Shown: positions 34,834 to 45,513, counted from the stretch's first letter. The stretch is DNA of 64,000 nucleotides from Sphingobacterium sp. HMA12 (GCF_002933815.1 NZ_BEYR01000001.1:682001-746000); one strand, 5' to 3'. A program made the numbers and translations. The notes: generated by a model from the letters alone, not told the origin.

Positions 34834-35790
34834 ATGAAAAGAGAAATTATTGTATTAGCATTAGTGCCAATGTTATTTTTTGGCTGTAAGAAACAGAAAG
34901 ATGATAAATCTACGGAGCAGTCGTCGGAAATGATTCAAGTGAAATTCTCTACAGAAGGTTTTCAACAGAAAATCGAACCCAGAGGAAGTAAAGCATCAAC
35001 CATTACGAGTGGTATTACAGCTGCGGGCTCCGAAATTTCCAATTTACAATTACTAGTTTATGATTTACAAAATAAGTTAATTGTCAGAAAAGAAAATATC
35101 AGTGAATCCTCAAAGCAAATAGACAATACCTTTACGTTTGAGATACCAAAAGGCAGATATAAAATCGGGCTTGTAGGACACAACGTGAATTGGAGTACGA
35201 TGTATTTCAATATCAACGAGAGCAATCCTTTACTGCATGAATTATCGGTGGGTATCCATGCCTTTCCTGATTTTCCCGTAAACACCTATTATTTCTCTGA
35301 TGCGTTTGTGTATAAATACAAAGAATTTAATTTTCAATCTGACACAACTTTATCTCCATTGACATTGAACCGTTTAACCTCCAAACTTGAGATAAATATT
35401 GAGGATGCTATTCCAGAGGATATAAAATTTATTTTAGTGGGAGGAAAAATCAATCCTATTCTAAGTCCCTTTACAGGCATTACGACAAATTATAATGGTA
35501 AAGGATATGTCGTATTTGATATTGGTGCTGAAAAACTTAAAACGAATACTATTTTGGCAACGCCAATATATCCATACTTAGATAAGGAAGATCAACCAGT
35601 TCAATTGGAAGTATTATTCTTTAATTCATCGTATAAACAGATAGGCATAAAAACAATTGATAAGGTTGTTTTAAAATCGAATCATATTACAAAACTGAAT
35701 GGAAAATTATTCAGTAATACTTCCAATGGAAATCTAACAACAAATTTGTCATTGGATTATTCAAAAGACATTCTCATAGGCAGCTTTTAG
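34834..35790 (+). CDS. FimB/Mfa2-like fimbrial-type lipoprotein
   Basis: 318 residues with a lipoprotein signal (VLALVPMLFFGCKKQKDD). The mature part starts with a VKFSTEGF strand, then a domain with SEISNLQLLVYDLQNKLIVR, FEIPKGRYKIGLVGHN and LNRLTSKLEINIEDAIPEDI. This is the pattern of Bacteroidota FimB/Mfa2/DUF4493-like fimbrial anchors (LxVYDxxGxLV, RxxAKIxI). It stands alone between cassettes, without other fimbrial genes. A surface-anchored role is likely. Confidence 0.7.
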   Translation: MKREIIVLALVPMLFFGCKKQKDDKSTEQSSEMIQVKFSTEGFQQKIEPRGSKASTITSGITAAGSEISNLQLLVYDLQNKLIVRKENISESSKQIDNTFTFEIPKGRYKIGLVGHNVNWSTMYFNINESNPLLHELSVGIHAFPDFPVNTYYFSDAFVYKYKEFNFQSDTTLSPLTLNRLTSKLEINIEDAIPEDIKFILVGGKINPILSPFTGITTNYNGKGYVVFDIGAEKLKTNTILATPIYPYLDKEDQPVQLEVLFFNSSYKQIGIKTIDKVVLKSNHITKLNGKLFSNTSNGNLTTNLSLDYSKDILIGSF

Positions 35791-35844
35791 AAAATTTCTT
35801 TTTAACATCGACTTGGTATATAAACAACTAGCGCGTTCATATCT

Positions 35845-35876
35845 GCTTTCCTCCTTTAAGGGGAAAGCTTTTTTGT
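35845..35876 (+). terminator. Terminator after lipoprotein gene
   Basis: GCTTTCC..GGAAAGC stem with a CTCCTTTAAGG loop region and a TTTTTT tract. Similar to, but shorter than, the array terminators. Confidence 0.75.
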
Positions 35877-35919
35877 TTTCAGTACCTTTTAGTTCAAAAG
35901 CAAGATACCTAAAGATAAC

Positions 35920-36018
35920 TTTTCGGTATCTCCCCGATACCGCTTACATACACCCTGTTTTCCTCCAATACCCTTCGTAGTAGCTATACTTTTGCTATAC
36001 ACATAAAAACAAGAGAAT
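35920..36018 (+). promoter_or_regulatory. Cassette promoter module (copy 5)
   Basis: CGGTAT at 35924-35929, ATACCG at 35937-35942, TACTTTTG at 35987-35994, ATG at 36019. Standard spacing. Confidence 0.75.
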
Positions 36019-37787
36019 ATGGCAAATCAATTTTTAATTAAAGAAACAATGGCAGCTATGCGAAGCTTATCTGCTGCTGAAATTACTGCATTACAAGCTG
36101 GAACTTATGAGGGAGTGCAATTATTAGGCTATTATGAAAAAGGAGATACTCCGGCTCCGATTATTTATTATCTAGCCCCAATGACTCCTGATCCCGGACC
36201 TGACGATGGCGGAAGTGTGCTTGTCGTTGCAGGAATGAAGTTATATCACATTTTCAATGGTGAATTGGATATTTTGGTGCACGAAGCGAGAATGCAAACA
36301 ATCATACCTTTATTCAAAATGCACTGAATTATATTGAGACCAATGGAGGTTGCTCCCTCAGTTTACCTCCCGATCAAATTTTACTTGTTTCTACTAAGTT
36401 GCTTGTAGCCTCTTCAATAGTTATCAATGGTAATAATGGAACAATCAAATCAAATACTATTTCATCCGATCTGATTGAATTTGTTTCAAGCTATAATAAA
36501 GTTGAGAATTTAATTGTGGAGGGAAAATATGTCAGCAATCAAACAGGAGATCTCGTTTTCAGGCAATCAAATAATAATACCATTACCAATTGTATTTTTA
36601 GATCACCGAGCAATGCTGGAATTTTATTTGAGAAAAGCTCTGGCAACTTTGTCCAAAATTGCCGATTCGAAGACAAGTCTTATGGAATCTTGTTAAGGGA
36701 TTCCTTTAATAACAGTATCACGGGTAATTATTTCACCAGGGGGCGTACACGAGGCGTATTAAATGCCTCTGGATACGAGATCATTCCCAATGGGGACGGT
36801 ATTAAGATGAGCTCAGGAGCGACTAGTTTCAGTAATCTAAAGGGAGGTTATAAGACTGTTATTTCTAATAATGTATTTGATAATGTTTGGCGTGATGCGG
36901 TGGATATGTTTACAGATGGGGAAGACATTGTTTTTTCAAATAATATCGTTTTAAAACCCGAAGCGTTGGGAATGGATATAAAGACAATTTATAGAGCTAA
37001 TCCCGACGATGGAACTTCAATAATAAATACTCGACAAACGAGGAATATTACTATCTCAGGGAATTATTTTGAAGATTGTGGACTTACAGACTCAGATTCA
37101 TCTGCCATAAGTATTAAACATACCGAAGAACGTGAAGGGGAATTACATTCTATTGAAAAGGGAGTCCATAATATTACTATCGTCGGGAACCAATTCCATC
37201 GAGGGAAAAAGACGGCTATAATTATAGGGTATTCGCAAAATGTGCAAATTAATGGGAATTTATTTAAGGATGTTCCGAAGGAAAATATTCACATTTATCG
37301 AGAAAGTCGTCATGTCGTCATTGCAGATAATATATTTGACACGAGTCATTCTACATCGTATCCCATTTATGCTACTCAGAATGAAAATTACAAAGACATA
37401 AGTATTACTGGGAACATTTTAAAAAATACAAATGCTTCATTGTATGGGATCATCTGTTATGGAAAAGATATTATGATATGCAACAATAATATAAGTGGGT
37501 TTGCAACCAGTATTTATTTGGATAGGGCAGAGGATATACAGATCATGGGGAACAAATTATATGGCGCAACTAGCCAGGCCATCAGACTTGCCTCGCAGAA
37601 CTATTTCATCAAGGATATACAGATCTTTAATAATAAGATCAGAACGTCAGCTAGAGGGATTTTGTATAATTCAAATACTTCGGATATCATTTCGTCAGGG
37701 AATGTCTTTAAAGATTGTACCGTTGGTACGGAAATAAATACCAACCTCATCACAAATTATCAGTCGTTGGGAAACTTTACAGTCTAG
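36019..37787 (+). pseudogene. MANQF cassette protein, frameshifted by a short deletion
   Basis: The head is normal to GELDI, then the frame is lost and stops at 36327. From about 36270 another frame continues YFGARSENANNHTFIQNALN and on through the body to a TAG at 37787. Other heads read DI-x-YFG at this point. GATATTTTGGT here would become normal by adding seven bases, consistent with a deletion between GATAT-type direct repeats. The body (~460 residues) is a textbook right-handed beta-helix with NNxI/GNxF rungs, e.g. NNTITNCIFRSPSNAGILFE and NVFDNVWRDAVDMFTDGEDI. It ends NYQSLGNFTV. Because the damage is one small slip in otherwise clean coding sequence, the gene is recent or switchable. 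Confidence 0.85.
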
Positions 37788-37849
37788 ATTTGAAAAAGTA
37801 AGCAACTTTAATCTTTGAAGATTTTTTTAGATGAGGTAATTTTAGCAAA

Positions 37850-38010
37850 ATCAATGTTTTGATCAACATGTTCTATGAAATGAACAATAGCTATTTCAGA
37901 TAACGTGCTTATCTTTATGTAAAGATAAGCTACATATAGTTTGCGACTATGCAGACCAACTCACTAGCCAAATTGCTTCCCTCTGCCGGTTGGAGGGAAG
38001 CTCTTTTTGT
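37850..38010 (+). terminator. Conserved cassette 3' flank with terminator
   Basis: TGATCAACATGTTCTATGAA and TATTTCAGATAACGTGCTTA resemble the flank of the last cassette (61025-61090). GCTTCCCTC/GAGGGAAGC (37975-38001) with a TGCCGGTTG loop and a T tract is the array-type terminator. Both the flank and the hairpin are therefore repeated units. Confidence 0.7.
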
Positions 38011-38042
38011 TTTAGGGCTTTTATGTAAGCAAATAGCGGCTA

Positions 38043-38414
38043 TTATTCAATTGCTTTTGCGTGAGTGATATACTCCTTTACAATAGGAAGGTCAGCTTCT
38101 GCCCAGTCATAGTCAAGCAATTGATCTATCGCTACCCATATTGTCTGGGCATGCTCCAGCGCTTTTACTTCGCCAGATTGTAGGCTGCATACAAAAGGGT
38201 AGAGCTGGAACGAGAAGTCGGCATAGTGATGCTCGACCATCGTGAGCGATCTGCGTATGGTGATATCAATATTGATCTCCTCATTGATCTCCCTGCGTAG
38301 GCAGTCTTCTTTAGATTCTCCGGTTTCGATCTTTCCTCCAGGAAATTCCCATTTCAATGGCAGTTTCATCGAAGCTGATCGCTGGCAGATCAGTATCTTT
38401 CCATCAAAATCTAT
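38043..38414 (-). pseudogene. Nudix hydrolase (MutT-like), 5' end lost
   Basis: The frame reads IDFDGKILICQRSASMKLPL, KWEFPGGKIETGESKEDCLR, REINEEINIDI and on to a stop. This is the Nudix box (GX5EX7REUXEEXGU) with Asn in place of the last Gly. An in-frame stop stands directly before IDFDGK, and the first ~10 residues of a normal MutT-type enzyme are missing. Sequence upstream (TLVVNRF) suggests a one-base frameshift. If translation began at the internal Met (38369), the first strand would be absent. Probably inactive. Confidence 0.7.
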
Positions 38415-39112
38415 TTACAACTAGCGTACCAGGGATACCTACCATTAGCGTATATTTTTCAGCTTGATTTCACTTTGACCGAGCTAGCGATTTTCAAACC
38501 GACTATCCCAATTGGGATTATAATAGTATGTCAATACAGGATTATTTAATCCTTTTCATTTTTCTTTGTTTACTTAGATTGATTTTCAAAGGACAAGAAT
38601 TAAAAATGTACAGGACTTGCCATTTGGTAAGAAATGATTTTTTACGGGAGATCGTTCGTTAGCCCTGCAGCTAATTTAAAATATACTTTAATGGTGTAAA
38701 CCCTATGAGTCTGAACTATTATCATCAGTTAGTTTTCCATGACTTCGGGTCGAAAATGGCTTCCCTTTTCCTTCATCACGCCATTTATCGATATAAATAT
38801 AATACGGAATACAAGGTATATTAAATATTCTAGATCTACACTTTGTTGGAAACTTAGAAAATAGTGATCACCGCCTAATTGGAGTTTGTTTAACGTTCGC
38901 ATATACCTATCTTCATCTGAGAATACACATACTGCATAGCGCACTAGATGATTTAACTCACAAAGAATTTGTTAACTTACGGCTCACAAAACCCGAAACT
39001 CCACTTTTGACTGTCTGAACAACGGGCAGGAGGGTAGTAAATATTTATGCCCAGCTTTAAGCTGTTTGATTTTTAGGGACACTTACAGATAAATGCAAAA
39101 GAAATATGGCGA
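38415..39112. other. Gene-poor 700-bp stretch
   Basis: No recognisable gene. A 71-codon minus-strand frame (38729-38944) has no family features. The region separates the array from the RiPP cluster and may contain decayed sequence. Confidence 0.4.
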
Positions 39113-40393
39113 TCAATTTAGCGTCAAATTTTTCGTTAAATTGTTCCAAATTCGTCTAAAAATAGATTTATCTTCTGTAATAATCTTGCCATCGCCAAAT
39201 AATCCAGGTTTGAGTTGGATCATTGGGTTAAGACCTACGGTGTCAAGACTAACAGTCGTAAAGAATACACTATCCCGAATTGGAATATCTGAAATATATT
39301 CCACTTTTCCATTTAGATAACCATATTCTTCATAGGGATAACCGTTTACTTTGATCAATACTTTTTGACCTTTCTTCACCTTGGCCGAAGCAATCTGAGG
39401 CAATAATATCTCCCCATAATATTTTTCGCTCTTAGGATTGATATAAAATAATTTCTGTCCGATCGCAACCTGTTGATTTATCTGTAGGAATTCGCCGTAA
39501 ATCAGCTTTCCACCAACTGGGCTAGTCATAATATATTGTTTCTTCCAATTTTCAGCTTCGCTGATAAAACTGTTTAAAGCTTGTATAAATTTTTTCAGTT
39601 CTTCCTCGATGTGGTTTTCAATTTCCGCCAGTTCTTTATTTTTCGATAGGATATTCCCTTCATAATTAATCAAGCTATTTTCCATTTGTGGAATCATCTG
39701 ACGCTTAGCCAGCAATAAAGATTCCTTTTGCTGTAGCTCGGACGGACTGATCACTTTCTTTTCCGCCAATAGCTTGTACTTTTCATACTCCTGCTCAGCC
39801 AGTTCGAGTTGCTTCTTCTGTAATTCAAAAGATTGATTGTTCTTTTTATATTGTTCATTGACATTTGTAACCTCCTGATTAATGACAGACTTACGCTTTT
39901 GATAGATTCCATGGTCCCGCGCTGAAATATAGCTCAAGTAAGAAAGGTAGAAGTTCTGATAGGCTCCTTGCAGCTCTCCTAGATTGAGATTTTTCGGTTC
40001 GATCAATGCTTCCAAATTGTAAGTGGCGTTAGGTTTCTGGCGTATCTGTTGCAACTTATCCAAAAGAACAATAACCTGGTCGTGATCTGCAGTACTTTCC
40101 AAATAAGCCAATGGACTGCCTGTTTCCACCCACTCGCCATCTTTCTTTAAAAGCTTCACTAAACTTCCATTGACTTTAGCGGCGAGGACTTTTGGGGCAT
40201 CTGTTGTATTGAACCGGATCTCACTATTGACAGTTTCTGGATAGCGTATAAAAACAGACATACCCAAAATAATTAAAACGGTCAACAGGATAAATGTGAT
40301 CCCTCTTCTTAACAGCCAAGAAGGTGGTTTTGCAATAATATCCTGTAAATCTTCTGAATGGATGTCTGATTCTATAATTGATGATTCTTTCAT
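39113..40393 (-). CDS. HlyD-family membrane-fusion protein of peptide exporter
   Basis: 426 residues. One membrane segment lies at about 30-48 (ITFILLTVLIILGMSVFIRY). It is followed by a biotinyl-lipoyl-like strand pair (AAKVNGSLVKLLKKDGEWVE), long coiled coil (about 150-270; QLELAEQEYEKYKLLAEKKV) and a C-terminal beta-barrel domain (GQKVLIKVNGYPYEEYGYLN). It follows the ABC transporter gene by 6 bp. The pair matches Bacteroidota bacteriocin-type exporters. It would bridge the inner-membrane ABC protein to an outer membrane TolC not encoded here. Confidence 0.9.
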   Translation of the reverse strand: MKESSIIESDIHSEDLQDIIAKPPSWLLRRGITFILLTVLIILGMSVFIRYPETVNSEIRFNTTDAPKVLAAKVNGSLVKLLKKDGEWVETGSPLAYLESTADHDQVIVLLDKLQQIRQKPNATYNLEALIEPKNLNLGELQGAYQNFYLSYLSYISARDHGIYQKRKSVINQEVTNVNEQYKKNNQSFELQKKQLELAEQEYEKYKLLAEKKVISPSELQQKESLLLAKRQMIPQMENSLINYEGNILSKNKELAEIENHIEEELKKFIQALNSFISEAENWKKQYIMTSPVGGKLIYGEFLQINQQVAIGQKLFYINPKSEKYYGEILLPQIASAKVKKGQKVLIKVNGYPYEEYGYLNGKVEYISDIPIRDSVFFTTVSLDTVGLNPMIQLKPGLFGDGKIITEDKSIFRRIWNNLTKNLTLN

Positions 40394-40399
40394 AACTGT

Positions 40400-42586
40400 T
40401 TAATTCCCCAATTCCAATTGATTTCTTACTAATTCGAAATATTTTCCTTTTGAGGCCGTGAGTTCAGTATGTGTCCCCTGTTCAACAACATTGCCTTTTT
40501 CCAATACGATAATATTATCTGCATTTTTAACTGTGCTGAGTCTATGTGCAACGACAATAACCGTCCTTTTTTTAAAGAAGTGATTGAGATTCTCTATAAT
40601 AACTTTTTCGTTGTTAGCGTCAAGTGAATTAGTCGCCTCATCTAAAAATATAAACTCCGGTTCTTTATACACTGCTCTGGCAATCATCAATCTTTGTCGC
40701 TGCCCTTGACTCACGCCTTTGCCAGCAGTGCCAATTTTTGTTGCCAGACCAAAGGGCTGATCTGCTATAAATTCATTCAGATTTGAAATCTCGATGGCGT
40801 TTTCCAGTCGTTGTTTATCCGGAAACTCTTCATTGACAGTTATATTACGTTCTATTGTATCGGCGTAGACATAGTTATCCTGCAATACCGCACCACATTT
40901 TTCTCTCCAGAGAGAGAAGTCAAACTGTTCCAAACGCTTTCCACCTATCAGAATCTCTCCCTCTTCATATTCATAAAATCTCAGTAGTAATTTCAGGATT
41001 GTTGTTTTACCACTGCCGCTGGTACCTACGATTGCAGTAGTTTTTCCAGCCGGGAAATGTAAGTTCAATCGGCTAAAAATAGGTTCATTTCCTGCACCAT
41101 AGTAACGAAAAGTTAGGTTCCGGATTTCGATATCCTTATTTTCAGGCAAGTTGCTCAAATAGTCCTTTTTCACATCTTCCTCATCTTCGGTCTCGTAAAT
41201 TTCATTGAGCCGTTCCATACTAATCTTGGCGTCCTGATAAGATTGCATAAAGCCAAGCAGGGACTCCACGGGGCTACTGACCATCCCAACGATATACTGA
41301 ACAGCCATCATCCCTCCAAGTGTCATATCGCCATCAATAACGGCCTTGGCACTAATAAACGTGATAAAAATACCTTTGATTTGATTAATGGCCAGAGACC
41401 CGATGGATTGGTATTGGGAGAGTGCCAAACTCTTTACTTTAAACTTAAAGAGCTTCGCTTGCAGAGCCTCCCAGCCCCAACGTCTTTGCTTCTGTGCATT
41501 GTTGAGTTTTATATCTTTGATACTTTGGATCATCTCGACCATATAAGTCTGGTTCTCGGAAGATATTTTAAATCGCTTATTATCTAATTCGCGCCTATAC
41601 TTCATAAAAAATAAAATCCATAAGGTATAGAGTGCAGTTGCCGCAAAGAATACTAAGAATATAACTTTGTTATAAACGATGAGAAGAGCACCGAATATCA
41701 GCATATTAATAATGGAAAATAGCGTATTTAAAGTATTTCCGGTCAGGAACGATTCAATTCGCTGTTGATCAGCCATCCGTTGCATCAGATCCCCGTGTGT
41801 TTTAATATCAAAGAAATTCATTGGCAATTTCATGATTTTGATCAATAGATCTGTCAGAATGGAAATATTGACGCGTGTACTGATGTGAAGCAAAATCCAG
41901 GACCGAATAAATGAAACGGAGGTATTACCAACGAATAACATTAATTGGGCGATCAGGATCAGATTGATAAAGCTGATATTTTTGGTATTAATTCCGATAT
42001 CAACCACAGACTGTGTGAGGAATGGGGTGATCAGCTGTAAAATGGTTCCCAGCACCATCCCCAGTATGAGTTGGATAAAAAGACGTTTATATTTATAGAA
42101 ATATTTTAACATCTTGCCCCATTTTAGAGATAGATCGGGTTCTTCTTCGTCGAGCTGGTAAAATTCGGGGCCGGGGCTTAAGACCAATGAGAGACCGGAA
42201 TGCAGTTCTCTGGCCGAGTACCAGTTTTTCCCAAACTCCTTACTGTCATAGGTAACAAGTCCTAGCGCCGGATCAGAAATGTAAAATTTATCCCGTTTTA
42301 CTTTATATAAAACAACAAAATGATTCTGATTCCAATGAAGGATACAGGGCAGTTCAATTTCTTGGAGCTGTTCCATTGTCAAGCGAACACCATAAGTTCG
42401 GAATCCCAGCTTTTCGGCAGCTTCACTTACTCCCAATAAATTAACCCCTGTATTTTTTGTTTGGCAAAGTTTACGGATTTTATGAATGGATACGGACTGA
42501 CCATAGTATTTGAAGATCATGCGGAGACAGGTGGCCCCGCAGTCCATTACATCCATCTGTTTATAATTGGGGAATTTTAAAATCAC
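40400..42586 (-). CDS. C39-peptidase-containing ABC exporter (PCAT)
   Basis: 728 residues. Residues 1-130 are a C39 peptidase: QMDVMDCGATCLRMIFKYYG with catalytic Cys16, HWNQNHFVVLY with His89 and ISDPALG with Asp105. Six membrane segments follow (~165-430). The ATPase has Walker A GTSGSGKTTILKLL, signature VSQGQRQRLMIARAV and Walker B FIFLDEATNSLD. Such proteins cut leaders after Gly-Gly and export the core. The 68-residue precursor at 45514 has exactly such a leader (LATILGGEF), and HlyD follows downstream. Confidence 0.95.
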   Translation of the reverse strand: MILKFPNYKQMDVMDCGATCLRMIFKYYGQSVSIHKIRKLCQTKNTGVNLLGVSEAAEKLGFRTYGVRLTMEQLQEIELPCILHWNQNHFVVLYKVKRDKFYISDPALGLVTYDSKEFGKNWYSARELHSGLSLVLSPGPEFYQLDEEEPDLSLKWGKMLKYFYKYKRLFIQLILGMVLGTILQLITPFLTQSVVDIGINTKNISFINLILIAQLMLFVGNTSVSFIRSWILLHISTRVNISILTDLLIKIMKLPMNFFDIKTHGDLMQRMADQQRIESFLTGNTLNTLFSIINMLIFGALLIVYNKVIFLVFFAATALYTLWILFFMKYRRELDNKRFKISSENQTYMVEMIQSIKDIKLNNAQKQRRWGWEALQAKLFKFKVKSLALSQYQSIGSLAINQIKGIFITFISAKAVIDGDMTLGGMMAVQYIVGMVSSPVESLLGFMQSYQDAKISMERLNEIYETEDEEDVKKDYLSNLPENKDIEIRNLTFRYYGAGNEPIFSRLNLHFPAGKTTAIVGTSGSGKTTILKLLLRFYEYEEGEILIGGKRLEQFDFSLWREKCGAVLQDNYVYADTIERNITVNEEFPDKQRLENAIEISNLNEFIADQPFGLATKIGTAGKGVSQGQRQRLMIARAVYKEPEFIFLDEATNSLDANNEKVIIENLNHFFKKRTVIVVAHRLSTVKNADNIIVLEKGNVVEQGTHTELTASKGKYFELVRNQLELGN

Positions 42587-43134
42587 TATATTATATTGGG
42601 TTTGAATTACTTATACCTTTTCTTGCATTTTTGTTAGATTTTATCGGATAAATGCTTGTTTCATATGATAAATTATTCAAATTAAACTATCAACATATAG
42701 TATCATCCAAAGAATCTGTCTTGTCAAGCGAGATCTATTTTAAAGCAAAAAGATTAAAAATTATCATCTTAAACTTAATAAAAATACAATCCTTTTGGCT
42801 ATTAAACAATAGTGAAAATCGAAGGAAATAAGCAAGCAATAGGTTCCATATGTATAGTAAAGGTTGAATGATATATTAGTGGAATACTATCTTAAATGAG
42901 CGCGTCTTATTAATCGTTTCAAAACCTATTTATTAAAAGTTTGAGGAAACTGCAAAATAGGAGCGTCCACATTGGTTGGCATAATGTTTTTAACCGATAT
43001 ATTGTTGGCTCCTTATAAATTTATTTAAATAAATCATTGATACAATTTTTAATCCCTTTTGACTCCAACCTATAGATTGGTAAACTGATTATGTTTTACA
43101 TTTTTGATTTTTTTTGCTCCTAAGTGTAATTTAC
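42587..43134. other. Intergenic, no gene seen
   Basis: 550 AT-rich bp between the hydrolase and the exporter. I looked for a small precursor peptide on both strands and saw none. A GGAGC..GGCTCC imperfect inverted repeat lies near 42960-43011. The region should hold a promoter for the exporter genes. Confidence 0.4.
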
Positions 43135-44154
43135 TTATTCAATTGTCCATTTTACAAATGCCGACATGACTTCTTTCCAATGTGGTTTAGAGTGATTTAC
43201 CGCGCCAGTGCTGTCAACATCAAAAAAATTGTGTTCAAGATTTAGATATCTTTTATAAGTTAAGTTTTGTTTTTTATTTCCAATGAATAGTAATGGAACC
43301 AGGTCACATAGATCACTTGATACGTCATTTGTTCCATACGCCATATAAATTGGCTTATTAAACGAAAGCCATTCACCAACGAGTGGTTTTGAGAAAGATT
43401 TCCATGCTAGCAAAAAAGGATGTGTACTGACTTTGTTCGGATTATTCGCATCTCTATAAAACTGATATTGCTTTTCTATTTGTTTGTTAGCCTGTTCCCA
43501 TGATATTTCCTTTCGTTCAGCTTGTTTTCTGTAATTACGAACGAGTTCATCAATTCTTCCATAGGGATTCGCTCCAAAAAGGCCTAGTTTTGATACGTGC
43601 TTATCTTTAATAGCTATGTGAGAGGCTACTTTGCTGCCTTGCGAATGACCTGCGACAATTAATTTTGAATTGTCTGCCCACTTTTGTTTTCTGAGAAATT
43701 TTAGTACGATCAAGGCTCTATTAACATAATTTTCAAGATAATCTGCTTTCTGAAATGCAATACTTGGTGTTTTATCATCTGGTGAAGCACCAATATATGA
43801 ATATTGATTATTTAATTCTGATTCTTCGACTATTAATGGTGTTTTGGGCATTGATATCACAACGAGATGATAATGTTTTTTGATTTCTTGATAATCAAAA
43901 TTGGTTATTCCGCCAGCATCCATCCATAAGCCATTCTTTTTGAAATTGAAATATAATGGAACAGGTTGGGAGCCTTGACACCATAAAAATATTGGCTTTT
44001 TCTTGGTTAGATCTTGATCAATGACAATGAAATCAATCGTATCCTGTTTATTCTCAATTTTAAAAGCTGTAACTTCATTATTGATTACTTGTTTTCTCTG
44101 CGCAAAGCTGACATGGACGATAAGTAAGAAGAGGATTTGAATAAAAAACTTCAT
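43135..44154 (-). CDS. Secreted alpha/beta hydrolase in RiPP cluster
   Basis: 339 residues with a signal peptide (MKFFIQILFLLIVHVSFAQ). LIVAGHSQGSKVASHIAI carries the nucleophile elbow with Ser171. KPIFLWCQGSQPVPLYFNFK resembles the oxyanion region, and YLNLEHNFFDVDSTG supplies a plausible His. It is a periplasmic serine hydrolase or esterase-like enzyme. It lies 51 bp downstream of the radical SAM gene on the same strand. It might trim, esterify or inactivate the exported peptide (self-protection); the substrate is not predictable. Confidence 0.8.
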   Translation of the reverse strand: MKFFIQILFLLIVHVSFAQRKQVINNEVTAFKIENKQDTIDFIVIDQDLTKKKPIFLWCQGSQPVPLYFNFKKNGLWMDAGGITNFDYQEIKKHYHLVVISMPKTPLIVEESELNNQYSYIGASPDDKTPSIAFQKADYLENYVNRALIVLKFLRKQKWADNSKLIVAGHSQGSKVASHIAIKDKHVSKLGLFGANPYGRIDELVRNYRKQAERKEISWEQANKQIEKQYQFYRDANNPNKVSTHPFLLAWKSFSKPLVGEWLSFNKPIYMAYGTNDVSSDLCDLVPLLFIGNKKQNLTYKRYLNLEHNFFDVDSTGAVNHSKPHWKEVMSAFVKWTIE

Positions 44155-44204
44155 TTAGAATTGGATTATAGTGGTTTGATTTACCAAATATAGATAACTT
44201 AGTT

Positions 44205-45407
44205 TTAAAATGAGCGTAGTTCAGCATTGACTTTCTTCTGTGTTTTTAATTTAATTACCTGCCTCAATGTACTTTGGTAGTTTATAGGCTCGAGGTTTAA
44301 ATCTTTTAAACTATATGCCAATTTATTCTGAATATGCGATATTATTTTTATCATGTCACCACAATAGATTGATTCATTGTCAAAGCCATTCTGTTTACTG
44401 TACCTATTGACCATATAACCTCCTGCACAAATAGACTCTAGAGGACAATTTGAGCAAACATATGGCAATTCGAAATGATTTCTAAAATATAGACTTGTTA
44501 AAGGATCACTATTCATATCTGAGATCTCATTAAACATAATATTATAGTTCGTTTCTGTTATGCCATTTTTGCAGGATCTTAAAGAGTCATTTGCTTGCAT
44601 AGCACCGTTTGATTCTACTACAATTACGTCTCCCATATTTTTTCCAAAAGCATCAAATCCTATTCCCATGCCTAATATGACCTGTATCATAGCATGAAAA
44701 AATCTTATGTTTGGTTTGGGACCCTTATCATTATACCATAGGTCAAACATCTCACATAGCCATGTGCCTAATTTACCTCTAATGTCGTTTTCTCCAATTG
44801 TATCATGAGTTTCATCAGGTACCAAAAGATCCATAAATTGGGCTCCAGTCGATTTTATATGATTATACGACTCTAATGCTGAATAATTAACATCAATCAC
44901 AGACAGTATCCCTGAATGCCCGGTGTGTTTTTGAAGTAGTTTCAAACCAGCCAAAATTTCGTTATATGAAGATCTTTCGTTATGGTAAACTCTATTTTTA
45001 TCATTCGATATCTTCGTTGTATCCATGCTGATTCCGATATGAATATTTAAATCTTTTAATTTAAATACATTCTCATCATTTAGTAAAGTTCCATTCGTCT
45101 GAATTGCAAGATTCAACTTTTTATCAGGAAAATTCAAAAAAATTCGTTTGTATTCACTCACGAAAAAGATATAGAATTCTATGCCAATTAGCATAGGTTC
45201 TCCACCATGAAATACTATTCCAAATGTACTTAAGTCATGCAATAACATATGATTTAATATCTTTTCGAGAAGTATAGTGGTTGTATTTCTTGATAAAAAT
45301 TTTGGTTGTTTTTCATAAGAGTTATCTCCTTTGTTATAGATATAACAATATGAGCAATTTAAGTTGCATCTGCTCGCAACTTTTAAGACAATATTCTTTA
45401 CTATCAT
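44205..45407 (-). CDS. Radical SAM/SPASM peptide maturase
   Basis: 400 residues. VASRCNLNCSYCYIYNKGD holds the CxxxCxxC cluster (Cys14, 18, 21), and FHGGEPMLIG is the SAM-binding GGE motif. QTNGTLLNDENVFKL and HIGISMDT follow the TIM-barrel order. The C-terminal SPASM/twitch cysteines include YVCSNCPLESICAGGYMVNR and IYCGDM. The overall form is that of FxsB/XyeB/GrrM-type maturases, several of which form aromatic cyclophane cross-links (family knowledge). The precursor gene lies just upstream and contains four Tyr in its core. It is expected to modify that peptide in the cytoplasm. Confidence 0.9.
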   Translation of the reverse strand: MIVKNIVLKVASRCNLNCSYCYIYNKGDNSYEKQPKFLSRNTTTILLEKILNHMLLHDLSTFGIVFHGGEPMLIGIEFYIFFVSEYKRIFLNFPDKKLNLAIQTNGTLLNDENVFKLKDLNIHIGISMDTTKISNDKNRVYHNERSSYNEILAGLKLLQKHTGHSGILSVIDVNYSALESYNHIKSTGAQFMDLLVPDETHDTIGENDIRGKLGTWLCEMFDLWYNDKGPKPNIRFFHAMIQVILGMGIGFDAFGKNMGDVIVVESNGAMQANDSLRSCKNGITETNYNIMFNEISDMNSDPLTSLYFRNHFELPYVCSNCPLESICAGGYMVNRYSKQNGFDNESIYCGDMIKIISHIQNKLAYSLKDLNLEPINYQSTLRQVIKLKTQKKVNAELRSF

Positions 45408-45454
45408 ATGTGGCCGAAAAATTATATTATTTCAAAAAATAGTGTATGGTATTA

Positions 45455-45497
45455 ATAAAACCAGAGTAGTCAATTTTGTATCAACTACTCCGGTTTA
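45455..45497 (-). terminator. Attenuator-like hairpin between precursor and maturase
   Basis: AAACCGGAGTAGT (minus strand) pairs with ACTACTCTGGTTT and is followed by TTATTAATA. Its location between the precursor and radical SAM genes fits a partial terminator that leaves more precursor mRNA than enzyme mRNA. Confidence 0.65.
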
Positions 45498-45513
45498 AAT
45501 AATGTTAATCAAT

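Noticed and set aside
38729..38944. 71-codon minus-strand ORF
   Set aside because: No recognisable family, no plausible leader, and it lies in a gene-poor, possibly decayed stretch. Chance is likely.
42587..43134. Second RiPP precursor in the gap before the exporter
   Set aside because: Neither strand shows a small frame with a Gly-Gly leader. Only an imperfect inverted repeat was found.
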